Positions 9,332-16,539 of a DNA stretch of 64,000 nucleotides are shown here, piece by piece. Under the pieces are notes generated by a model. It saw only the letters and a list, made by a program, of their open reading frames with translations. It made no database searches and was not told where the DNA came from. The position numbers were made by a program, and so were the translations under genes. Each line of letters begins with the position of its first letter. Position 1 is the first letter of the stretch. This stretch comes from Denitratisoma oestradiolicum (GTDB lineage Bacteria > Pseudomonadota > Gammaproteobacteria > Burkholderiales > Rhodocyclaceae), in contig NZ_LR778301.1 in the NCBI RefSeq assembly GCF_902813185.1, positions 2,790,001 through 2,854,000 on the forward strand. Direction: 5' to 3'.

Positions 9332-10272
9332 AAACGATCGACGAAATGCGGGCTGGTCTAACCGCGATCCTGCACGCGGACGGAATTAATTTGAAGCTGT
9401 ACCTGGGAATGGGCGAAAGCGACGCACGCACGTACTGGCTCGCGGATTTCGACGACGGGGCAACGGATGCGGTATGCCAGCAGTTCGTTCAGAGTGTGGA
9501 TCAATTCCTGGGGAGCGAGGACTTGGCAACGCTGCCCCTGACCGATCTGGATCATCGGACGGATACACTGTTTATGTACGATCTGCCGGAGCAGCCAGCG
9601 GAATTCACCACGCTAAGCGCGCTCGTGACCGACGCCGATCCTGGGATGTTCGCGTTTGACAAACACGCGCTGTCCACAGTGACTAGTCTGGCGATCAAGA
9701 TTTCGTCGGCACAAGGGTCAGTACTGTTCTTCAAGAAGTTCTACCCGATTTCCCTCGTGAAGCGAGACCAAATTCTGCTGATCGTTAGGGGCAACACCCG
9801 TTTTGCAGTCGTCGATCGCGACATTCTAAAAGTGACCGGCGGCTTCGAGGTCGTGTTACTGGACGGCGAGTTCTATATCAACGACTTCAAAAAGTTCGAG
9901 AAGTCATTTGCATTCGAGCAGATCGCAAAGAACGCCATGCAGCAGGTCACAAACAGGATCATGGCGCTCGATCTGGTTGACGACGCGAAGGGGTATCTCG
10001 CGGCTAACTTGGCATCGCGCAAAGACATCATTCGGGCGGGTAAAAGCCGAGTGCTGAACATGCCGGTCGACGCGATCATCGCGTTCGTGCTGGCCAAACA
10101 GCACCAGATCGGCATCAAAGTGGTCGATGGCAAGCTGATGTTGTCGTCGAAAGGGAGCATCAAAAAATTGTACAAGCTGCTGAATGACGATTTCCTAACC
10201 TCAGAACTGACACACGTCGATTACGAAACACTAGCCAAGAATGAGATCGGACCGCCACAGGCGGCGGAGTGA
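9328..10272 (+). CDS. kwaB: Kiwa defence protein KwaB (DUF4868)
   Basis: KwaB is the cytoplasmic Kiwa component, reported to bind DNA and act with KwaA against phage replication. The 314-residue length is typical. The central segment (FKKFYPISLVKRDQILLIV, then FYINDFKKFEKSFAF) has the DUF4868 pattern: a beta-rich region, then YINDFKKFEKSF-type helix, then a charged helical C-terminus. No membrane segment or nuclease motif is visible. The ATGA overlap with kwaA places both in one operon. An IS1595 copy lies upstream of kwaA. Family identification is by recalled pattern and pairing and is fairly confident. Confidence 0.82.
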   Translation: MKTIDEMRAGLTAILHADGINLKLYLGMGESDARTYWLADFDDGATDAVCQQFVQSVDQFLGSEDLATLPLTDLDHRTDTLFMYDLPEQPAEFTTLSALVTDADPGMFAFDKHALSTVTSLAIKISSAQGSVLFFKKFYPISLVKRDQILLIVRGNTRFAVVDRDILKVTGGFEVVLLDGEFYINDFKKFEKSFAFEQIAKNAMQQVTNRIMALDLVDDAKGYLAANLASRKDIIRAGKSRVLNMPVDAIIAFVLAKQHQIGIKVVDGKLMLSSKGSIKKLYKLLNDDFLTSELTHVDYETLAKNEIGPPQAAE

Positions 10273-10471
10273 TGTGAATACCCCCCCGGCTTTCATTGGC
10301 AAGCCCGACCGTCTGTTTGGCGATACAAATCTGCCCGATGGCACAAGATGGCTGGACGGCCGCAAAGGCCGAATCGTACGCGTAGGACTTAGGGCAGTTG
10401 CCATTAGGTTCATCGAGCCAGAGATGCACCAGCCTCTCGCTGAAATGTCCGCATAACGAGTGGAGGAAGCT

Positions 10472-12511
10472 TTGGCCGGTCGCAAACAGCACTACATTCC
10501 CCAATCCGTCCAACGCGCATTCGAGGCGTCGCGCACTGGCACCAAGTCACAAGTGCTTGTCTTCCGCAAAGGCAAGAAGCCTTACGTGACTTCGACCGAG
10601 GGATCCGCGGCCGAGAGGGACTTCTACTCTAACCATCTCGTTGACGGTGAGGGCGCCCTCGATGACAAGATCACGGATTTCGAAAACGAGCATCTGACGG
10701 CTATGCTGAGGGAGCTTCGCGTTACGAAGCGCGGCTCAGTGGACTCCGAGCTTGCTGCCATAACGGTCGCCCACCTCGCCTTTCGGACCGCCCATGTTCG
10801 CGGCTCGATGCAGACAGTAGCCGACGACGCCGTGGAGCACATGAAGGCACTCATTGACGATCGCGATGCGATCCGCCACTTTGTTGGTGTGGATACGGCA
10901 ACATGCGATTCGCAACTGGCCGAGCGGGTGCGTGAAAACCTATCGGAACTTGGGCTTGACGCCTGGCCACAGAAGGACCGGATCGCAATCGAGCGCATGG
11001 TAATGTTCCGCGTGCGCGAGCGATTCGACGACCTGTTCCTTCAGTCTCAGAGTTCATTGCGAACGGCGCTCGCAATTTTGGACAATATCGTACCGGGCTC
11101 AATCGCCACGGGGCATGCAAGAGTGTTGTCGGAATCGCTCGTGCCACCGGGGCGGGTCAAAGTGCTGCGCACCTTCGAGTGGGAGGTCATCCCTGCGGAC
11201 GATGGGCAATGCCCCTTCATCCTTCCTGACTGCGTGGTAATTGCAAGCTCCAGCTCGAAGGACTATCAGCCGTTCTCCATGCTATCTATCGAGGAGGCGG
11301 CGACAGTCGTCATGCCGCTGTCCCCGAACCAGCTCCTCGTCGGAGGTAGGATTCCGGTACGGATCGACCCAGCCTATGTGAACATGGACTTTGCGCGGTG
11401 CTCGCTCGAGTTCTTCATCAGCTCATTACATGACGAAGGCAACTTTAGGCTGGCGGAATTGATTGGAGGTTACACCGCAGAGCTTAAGAAAGACCTATTC
11501 GAAACAGAAGAAGCAGCCCCACTTTCCACCACTTGCACCACAGATCAAATGGCCAAGGTGCAGATTCGTACGCCCATCGGAAAAACCGGCGAGGCTATGA
11601 AACAGGTTCTATCAAGGATCGTAGGCGAAGTGATCGAACCTGTTTGGGCGGACAGAGTGGAGTCAATCACTGTTGCCAGCAACATGACGAGCGCGCTGGA
11701 AGCTGTTTGGAAACGCACACCAACGCCCGCCGAACTGAGCGCCGCAGCGCTTGGCACAGTTGAGGCGGCGAACAGCGGTGGTGATTGGAAGTACCGCGTG
11801 ATCGTTCCGCGCAATCTGGCCCAAGCGCTGCTGAAAACGGCCGATCAAGCAGGGCAGTTGGCGGCCTCGAGAGTTGTCAAGATGCATCTTGGCCGGGTTT
11901 ATTACCTCGACTGTTGGGCGTGTCGCGTCCCGGAAATGCTCGGCCCGCGGCTAGAGCTTTCACTCTGGGAGCGGATTGCTTCAATAACGGCACTCCGGGT
12001 AGGTTCGCATTACTTTGGTGGCCTAGCTTCGGCACGCCATGAATCGGAACCATTTCCTGGGGGCAATCGACTAGATGAGCTGGCAGCCAACCTCCGCCAC
12101 TGTTTCACTGCGCTGCGCCAGGCGCGTCAGCAAGCGTTCATGCACCGCAACGTGGATCAGGTACTTGCAGACGCCATTGGACCGATCGACACGCTGCTGG
12201 TCTCGGTCGCTACGGTGTCCGGCTTCCTGAATGCGAAGGATCTTGCGCTGCCGCACGATTCCGATGCAGGCGATGCGCTCTCGAAAGCTGGCCTGTGGGA
12301 GTGGTACCTTCTCTTCGCGAAGGACTTGGGGAGGCATTATGCAACACGGGAGCGTTGGGCATCTCCATCGGACCTCGAACCGCTCATCGGCCACATCGAG
12401 CGCCTCTTGTGGACCGTCGGCGTCATCGTGTCGAAAACTGATTCGGGTCTCTGGATTGACGTTATCGACGATGCGCGCATGCCCGTTCTCGAGAAGATCC
12501 TTTTGGCTTGA
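10472..12511 (+). CDS. DUF4238-like large protein, candidate defence gene
   Basis: This protein of about 679 residues opens with GRKQHYIPQSVQRAF, like the HYxPQ...L..F start of DUF4238 proteins, whose biochemical role is not known to me. The rest has no motif I can name; it is mixed helical, without signal peptide or membrane segment. I place the start at TTG 10472 because GGAGG lies five bases upstream; the in-frame GTG at 10460 has no site. It follows kwaB by 200 bases and precedes a recombinase module, so its location in a defence-rich island suggests a stand-alone defence gene. That is guilt by association. Confidence 0.6.
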   Translation: MAGRKQHYIPQSVQRAFEASRTGTKSQVLVFRKGKKPYVTSTEGSAAERDFYSNHLVDGEGALDDKITDFENEHLTAMLRELRVTKRGSVDSELAAITVAHLAFRTAHVRGSMQTVADDAVEHMKALIDDRDAIRHFVGVDTATCDSQLAERVRENLSELGLDAWPQKDRIAIERMVMFRVRERFDDLFLQSQSSLRTALAILDNIVPGSIATGHARVLSESLVPPGRVKVLRTFEWEVIPADDGQCPFILPDCVVIASSSSKDYQPFSMLSIEEAATVVMPLSPNQLLVGGRIPVRIDPAYVNMDFARCSLEFFISSLHDEGNFRLAELIGGYTAELKKDLFETEEAAPLSTTCTTDQMAKVQIRTPIGKTGEAMKQVLSRIVGEVIEPVWADRVESITVASNMTSALEAVWKRTPTPAELSAAALGTVEAANSGGDWKYRVIVPRNLAQALLKTADQAGQLAASRVVKMHLGRVYYLDCWACRVPEMLGPRLELSLWERIASITALRVGSHYFGGLASARHESEPFPGGNRLDELAANLRHCFTALRQARQQAFMHRNVDQVLADAIGPIDTLLVSVATVSGFLNAKDLALPHDSDAGDALSKAGLWEWYLLFAKDLGRHYATRERWASPSDLEPLIGHIERLLWTVGVIVSKTDSGLWIDVIDDARMPVLEKILLA

Positions 12512-12732
12512 GCCCGGTCGACGCGAGCTTTGGAAATGCCCAAATGGCGCGTCTGGGTCGGTTCCGGTATAGACAATAGAGCCAAGCGAATATTGCTGAC
12601 GAACTCCTGGCCGACGACAGCTGACTTGTCTATTCCGGACATAATCAGCTCCGGTCGAGTAGTCCGAATAGGCCCTCTGGCAGGTTCCAGATGCCTGAAA
12701 TCATCTTCGTGAAGCACCGCAAATTCGATCAT
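12337..12732 (-). CDS. Possible partner of the RHH protein, likely truncated
   Basis: This frame starts at an ATG overlapping the stop of the ribbon-helix-helix gene by four bases (ATGA), the usual arrangement for antitoxin-toxin or regulator pairs. The first 70 residues (MIEFAVLHEDDFRHLEP onward) are plausible protein. The last third lies antisense to the end of the DUF4238-like gene and looks non-coding. I read it as a gene whose 3' part was lost at a junction near 12512, or as a spurious frame. No toxin family is recognised. Confidence 0.3.
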   Translation of the reverse strand: MIEFAVLHEDDFRHLEPARGPIRTTRPELIMSGIDKSAVVGQEFVSNIRLALLSIPEPTQTRHLGISKARVDRAQAKRIFSRTGMRASSITSIQRPESVFDTMTPTVHKRRSMWPMSGSRSDGDAQRSRVA

Positions 12733-12917
12733 AGATTGGTGCTATCACCGCATTGGGCTCCCTGACCACTCTGAATGAGAGTGCTTTCCAGAATTTCACG
12801 AATTACTTCTGATCTAGAAGGTATTCGTCCAAGGGAGGGCTGCAATGCAATGCGTTTCTGATCAATTGCACTGATCAGTTCTGGCGTCAGTCTCACGTTA
12901 ACCTGCAGTCGTTCCAT
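12729..12917 (-). CDS. Ribbon-helix-helix (CopG/Arc-like) DNA-binding protein
   Basis: The 62-residue protein has the compact RHH layout: a basic beta strand (RLQVNVRLTPEL), helix A (LISAIDQKRIAL), then the turn and helix B (SRSEVIREILES). Such proteins bind DNA as dimers and often act as antitoxins or as plasmid and island regulators. GAGGGGG lies upstream of the ATG. It is divergent from the excisionase-like gene across about 160 bases, so it may repress that promoter and its own; this is inference. Confidence 0.65.
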   Translation of the reverse strand: MERLQVNVRLTPELISAIDQKRIALQPSLGRIPSRSEVIREILESTLIQSGQGAQCGDSTNL

Positions 12918-12961
12918 AGTGGCAGCCCCCTCTGTTAAGTTGTTGGCGGCAGTATATCTAC

Positions 12962-13050
12962 CCGTCTAGCTGACCCACAAAAAAACTGTAAATTATGGTG
13001 TTGCATTTTTAGACTCCTCTGTTAGTCTGTATTTGTCTAGCCAATAGACG
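12962..13050. promoter_or_regulatory. Inverted GTCTA/TAGAC repeats upstream of the excisionase gene
   Basis: The divergent spacer holds GTCTA at about 12963, AGACT...AGTCT (around 13012-13029), and GTCTA-GCCAA-TAGAC (around 13036-13050). The repeated half-sites between an RHH repressor gene and an excisionase gene look like operators or recombination-directionality sites. Confidence 0.4.
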
Positions 13051-13077
13051 TTTATAGTTTAACCAAGGAGTATTTAA

Positions 13078-13320
13078 ATGAATTCAACTACTTATTTAAC
13101 GACAGAGGAGCTTTCTGGACGTATCAAGTACGACCAGCGCACTATTCGTGAGCGCCTGAAGGATAGTGTCCTTCTAGAAGGCACTCACTACATTCGTCCT
13201 TTTGGTGGCCGCAAGATTCTCTACCTTTGGGAGCGAATCGAAGCCGATATGGGCTTGGCGTCGTCACAAGGGGGGACTGTGGGCATTCCCATGGCGAACG
13301 GTGGGGTGTGCCATGGCTAA
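13078..13320 (+). CDS. Excisionase-like helix-turn-helix protein
   Basis: An 80-residue protein with the pattern TTEELSGRIKYDQRTIRERL, then HYIRPFGGRKILYLWERIE, typical of small winged-helix excisionases and AlpA-like directionality factors. These bind near attachment sites and bias the recombinase towards excision, and some also regulate transcription. AAGGAG lies just upstream of the ATG. The 3' end overlaps the recombinase start by eight bases, so both are made together. The last 20 residues look poorly conserved. Confidence 0.7.
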   Translation: MNSTTYLTTEELSGRIKYDQRTIRERLKDSVLLEGTHYIRPFGGRKILYLWERIEADMGLASSQGGTVGIPMANGGVCHG

Positions 13321-14578
13321 AGTTCGAGTACGTAAAGAGACTGGAACGCTTTATCTGGATTTCTTTTTCCGAGGCCAACGTTGCCGGGAACAAACATCCC
13401 TCCCCGACACCGTGGCCAATCGAAAGAAGCTGGAAAAGGTTCTCGAGCGGATCGAACAGGACTTGCAATCCGGCATCTTCGACTACGCCCGCTACTTCCC
13501 AAACAGTCGGATGCTAATCCGGTTCAAGCCCACCATTGCCCCCCAGTTGCTGCCGATGACAACACTGGCAGCGCCAACAGTGCAGGCAGCTGTCACTGCC
13601 CCGGTAATGCCGGATCGCCCTAACTTCTCGGCCTTCGCCGAGGACTGGCAACTTGAGAACAAGGTTGCCTGGCGTCGTTCCTACCAGCGCACAGTAGCGG
13701 ACATCGTCAAGAAACACCTGCTACCGGCTTTCGGTGAGCGGGATGTCGGAAGCCTCTCACGGGAAGAACTGCTCAAATTCCGGTCTGAACTCGCCAAAGT
13801 ACCTGGCCGGAAAAACGAAACCCTCTCCCCCCGCCGAATCAACGCGATCATGAATGTGACCTCGCTGATTCTGAATGAAGCCTCCGACCGCTACAAATTT
13901 ACCAGCCCTTACTACAACATTAAACCCCTTCGTATTCCCAAGAGCGATGTGGAGCCCTTCACGCTGAACGAGGTGCGCCAAATTCTGGACACCGTTCGAG
14001 AGGATTACCGGGACTATTACACCGTGCGCTTTTTCACCGGCATGCGAACCGGTGAGGTGGATGGCCTGAAATGGCAGTACATCGATTTCGAACGTCGACT
14101 GATTCTGGTTCGGGAAACCATCGTTCAGGGCATAGAAGGAGAGGACACCAAAACCCAGGAGTCCAACCGGGACATCCAGATGTCTCAACTGGTGTTCGAT
14201 GCCCTGCAACGTCAGCTGACTCGAACCGGTAAGGCCCGGAAGTATGTTTTCTGCACTCGGGAAGGCTGCCCCCTGGATCACAACAATGTAACCAAACGAG
14301 TTTGGTATCCCTTGTTGCGACATTTGGCTTTCAAGCTCCGCCGTCCCTACCAGACACGTCACACTGCAGCCACCCTTTGGCTGGCTGCTGGCGAGAATCC
14401 CGAATGGATTGCTCGGCAAATGGGGCATGCGACCACTGAGATGCTGTTCAAGGTCTACTCCCGCTACGTCCCCAACCTGACCCGCCGCGATGGCTCCGCC
14501 TTCGAGCGGCTCCTGGCTGGCAGCTTTGGCGGGCAGGAGATTGCCAGTCCGCAGGAGGTGCGCCATGGAACGGTCTAA
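13313..14578 (+). CDS. Tyrosine recombinase (phage-type integrase)
   Basis: This 421-residue site-specific recombinase would integrate and excise the element. The N-terminus (KVRVRKETGTLYLDFFFRGQRCREQT) is a DUF3596-type arm-binding domain. A core-binding SAM-like domain follows, then the catalytic domain with Arg in TGMRTGEVDG, Lys in DTKTQESNRD, His-x-x-Arg equivalent in TRHTAATL, MGH, and the nucleophile Tyr in FKVYSRYV. All catalytic residues are present. The start is ATG 13313, with GGTGGGG upstream; a longer reading overlaps the excisionase gene out of frame. It lies 10.5 kb from tRNA-fMet, and I saw no repeat of the tRNA 3' end downstream, so the element boundaries are open. Confidence 0.92.
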   Translation: MAKVRVRKETGTLYLDFFFRGQRCREQTSLPDTVANRKKLEKVLERIEQDLQSGIFDYARYFPNSRMLIRFKPTIAPQLLPMTTLAAPTVQAAVTAPVMPDRPNFSAFAEDWQLENKVAWRRSYQRTVADIVKKHLLPAFGERDVGSLSREELLKFRSELAKVPGRKNETLSPRRINAIMNVTSLILNEASDRYKFTSPYYNIKPLRIPKSDVEPFTLNEVRQILDTVREDYRDYYTVRFFTGMRTGEVDGLKWQYIDFERRLILVRETIVQGIEGEDTKTQESNRDIQMSQLVFDALQRQLTRTGKARKYVFCTREGCPLDHNNVTKRVWYPLLRHLAFKLRRPYQTRHTAATLWLAAGENPEWIARQMGHATTEMLFKVYSRYVPNLTRRDGSAFERLLAGSFGGQEIASPQEVRHGTV

Positions 14579-15524
14579 CACCGCCGTCGCAGTTCCTCAG
14601 GTCGCCCACTCCCATCTGGCCTACCTGGAACCCGATGAACGTATCCGGGGCACCTATCGGATTCACAGCATGCAGATGCGCAGACGATCGGATGGCGCCA
14701 ACTTCTGGGAGGTTACCCTGGCGGATCGCACAGGGATACTGGTCACCTATGCCTGGCCGGAACAACTGGAAATCGCCTACCCCTGGCCGCGCCATACCCG
14801 AGTCCAGGTGGAATGCTTGACTCGCCGCTTTGGCCAGAAACAGGTTGCCGACCTGCGTAGCCTGGACCCACTGCCCGAGATGGAACCAAGCCAGGGGCTG
14901 GACCTGTTGCCCCGGCCCCTATGTCCCCGGCCCGAGGTTCTGGACCGGTTCGTTTCCCTGGTTCAGGGACTTAAGAATCCTGCCTTGCGGGGCTTCGTGG
15001 ATCATGTCCTGGCCCGGGATGAAACCACCCTGAACCTTCTGGTGGTCCCCGCCAGTCAGGTCTACCACCACGCCTATTTTGGCGGTCTGCTGGAACACAG
15101 CGTCGAAGTCGCCGAAATTGCCCTGAGGTTGCCCTATCCAGATGACACGCAGCGGGAGATCGCCCTGGTCGCGTCCCTGTTCCACGACATTGGTAAAACC
15201 CGGACCTTCGACCGAAGCCTGCGCCGCACTCCCGCGGGGAATCTGATCTGCCATGACCATCTCACCCTGGAAATCTGCGCCCCGGGATTGTCCTGGTTGG
15301 ACATGGTGTGGCCCGAGGGTGGATTGCTGCTCCGTCATGTTTGGACCGCCGGACACAGCCGGCATGGCCCATTGCCCCAGAGCGCCCTCCTCCACGCTGT
15401 CCGTCTGGCAGACCGCCTCTCCGCGGAACAGGCCAAGGACCAGGCGGCCTTTGCCCGGTCGTCTCCCGGTCAATCCTGGGGACGCATCGGCCGCGAAACC
15501 CGCTGGCGGGCGAGCGCCTTTTAA
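14565..15524 (+). CDS. HD-domain protein with N-terminal OB-like region
   Basis: The 319-residue product has an N-terminal region of about 110 residues resembling a nucleic-acid-binding OB fold (GTYRIHSMQMRRRSDGANFWEVTLADRTGILVTYAW). An HD metal-dependent hydrolase domain follows: HHAYFGGLLEHS, then LVASLFHDIGKT (near residue 207), then HDHLTLE. The OB-HD order is that of YhaM-type 3'-5' exonucleases and of HD proteins carried by integrative elements. GGAGG lies just before ATG 14565, and the start overlaps the integrase end by 14 bases, so it belongs to the element. Activity (nuclease or phosphohydrolase) cannot be settled from sequence. Confidence 0.75.
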   Translation: MERSNTAVAVPQVAHSHLAYLEPDERIRGTYRIHSMQMRRRSDGANFWEVTLADRTGILVTYAWPEQLEIAYPWPRHTRVQVECLTRRFGQKQVADLRSLDPLPEMEPSQGLDLLPRPLCPRPEVLDRFVSLVQGLKNPALRGFVDHVLARDETTLNLLVVPASQVYHHAYFGGLLEHSVEVAEIALRLPYPDDTQREIALVASLFHDIGKTRTFDRSLRRTPAGNLICHDHLTLEICAPGLSWLDMVWPEGGLLLRHVWTAGHSRHGPLPQSALLHAVRLADRLSAEQAKDQAAFARSSPGQSWGRIGRETRWRASAF

Positions 15525-15715
15525 CACACGCCCCTAAAAATGCCAAACAAGTGTTTTGGCGTCCTTCGGCCACGACAGTTACTTGCATTCTTGAGCTTCC
15601 ATGAGAGCCTGTTCTGGCGGAATCAATGTGACAGGTCAGGCGCATGTCATGAGCCACTGACCCCGCCACACTGATGCCAAGGTCTCAAAACCCATGATCC
15701 AAAGGAAATCTCACC

Positions 15716-16039
15716 ATGAATCCATTACCGACAAATCCTCAGGGCTCCACGCCCAAAACCCTGAAAGTCACGCCTTTCCGCCTCATCATCCTCGTCACCA
15801 TCGCCCTGGCCCTCGTGGGCCTGCTGATGGTCATCAGCTTAGAAACCATCGAAGAGCGCGCGGAACTGATCCTCGTCCCGGCAACCTGCGAAGCACTCAC
15901 GTATCTGGCCGTTCCGGTCCAGAAACATGTCGCCGGCTGCAGCTACCGCGGTCCGGTGGAGCACCGCTTCAGCCGGGTGCTGCTGCAGGACATCAAGATT
16001 TCTTCCGACGCCATCCTGGCCGAACGCCGTCTTCCCTGA
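15716..16039 (+). CDS. Small single-pass membrane protein, unknown
   Basis: A 107-residue protein with one strong transmembrane helix near residues 22-43 (RLIILVTIALALVGLLMVI) and a C-terminal domain with two cysteines (PATCEAL and AGCSY) that may form a disulphide outside the cytoplasm. AAAGGAAA precedes ATG 15716. It opens the gene run to 19955, 190 bases after the HD gene. No family is recognised. Confidence 0.6.
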   Translation: MNPLPTNPQGSTPKTLKVTPFRLIILVTIALALVGLLMVISLETIEERAELILVPATCEALTYLAVPVQKHVAGCSYRGPVEHRFSRVLLQDIKISSDAILAERRLP

Positions 16040-16050
16040 GGAATACCAAA

Positions 16051-16539
16051 ATGAACGACATGACTCTTTTGAACGCCCTCGGTCTCCTGGCCCTGGGTTT
16101 TAGCGCCCGGACGCTCTTCGATCGCGGCCTTTCCTGGTATCGCCACCGTCGTCCCACCCAGCGCCCCGAAGCCCCTCCCGAGATGCCCCTCTGGCTGGAG
16201 TTTCTGGAAACGCCCCTGTCTTCGAAGGACATTGGGGATGCCCTGGAAAAGATGAACGACCTGCCACACTTCCACATGCTGCCGAATGTCAGTTTTCTGG
16301 ACTACCGGACCGGCGCCCATGTGTCCTGGCAGTCCTACCAATATCTGGATGAGACCTACCCCCATCTGGTCCTCCAGTACGGCGGCCAGCCCCCCCGGAT
16401 CCTGGCCGATGCCAGGGAACTTCAGCACTACATCGACTACCAGGTCAAGGTCGCCCAACGCCTGAACCCACCCTCAGGCGTCGTCCGGGTCCAACGCCGT
16501 CCCCTGTACCCCCAACATCCTCAGGAGTCGCTGATATGA
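16051..16539 (+). CDS. Hypothetical protein with N-terminal membrane anchor, 162 aa
   Basis: The ATG at 16051 (MNDMTLLNALGLLALGF) is preceded by a GAGGAATACC stretch and starts 11 bases after the previous stop. One N-terminal hydrophobic helix is followed by a soluble region (SWQSYQYLDETYPHLVLQYGG) that I cannot assign. The stop overlaps the AAA+ gene start (ATGA), so translation is coupled and the products may form a complex. The same frame stays open upstream to 15694, but that part lies over the previous gene and is not used. Confidence 0.6.
   Translation: MNDMTLLNALGLLALGFSARTLFDRGLSWYRHRRPTQRPEAPPEMPLWLEFLETPLSSKDIGDALEKMNDLPHFHMLPNVSFLDYRTGAHVSWQSYQYLDETYPHLVLQYGGQPPRILADARELQHYIDYQVKVAQRLNPPSGVVRVQRRPLYPQHPQESLI

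Noticed and set aside
10241..10456. Plus-strand frame between kwaB and the DUF4238-like gene
   Set aside because: It overlaps the kwaB end, has no ribosome binding site and no protein-like pattern.
15694..16050. Upstream extension of the 16051 gene
   Set aside because: It lies over the 15716 gene in another frame, whose start has a better ribosome binding site and a clear membrane helix.
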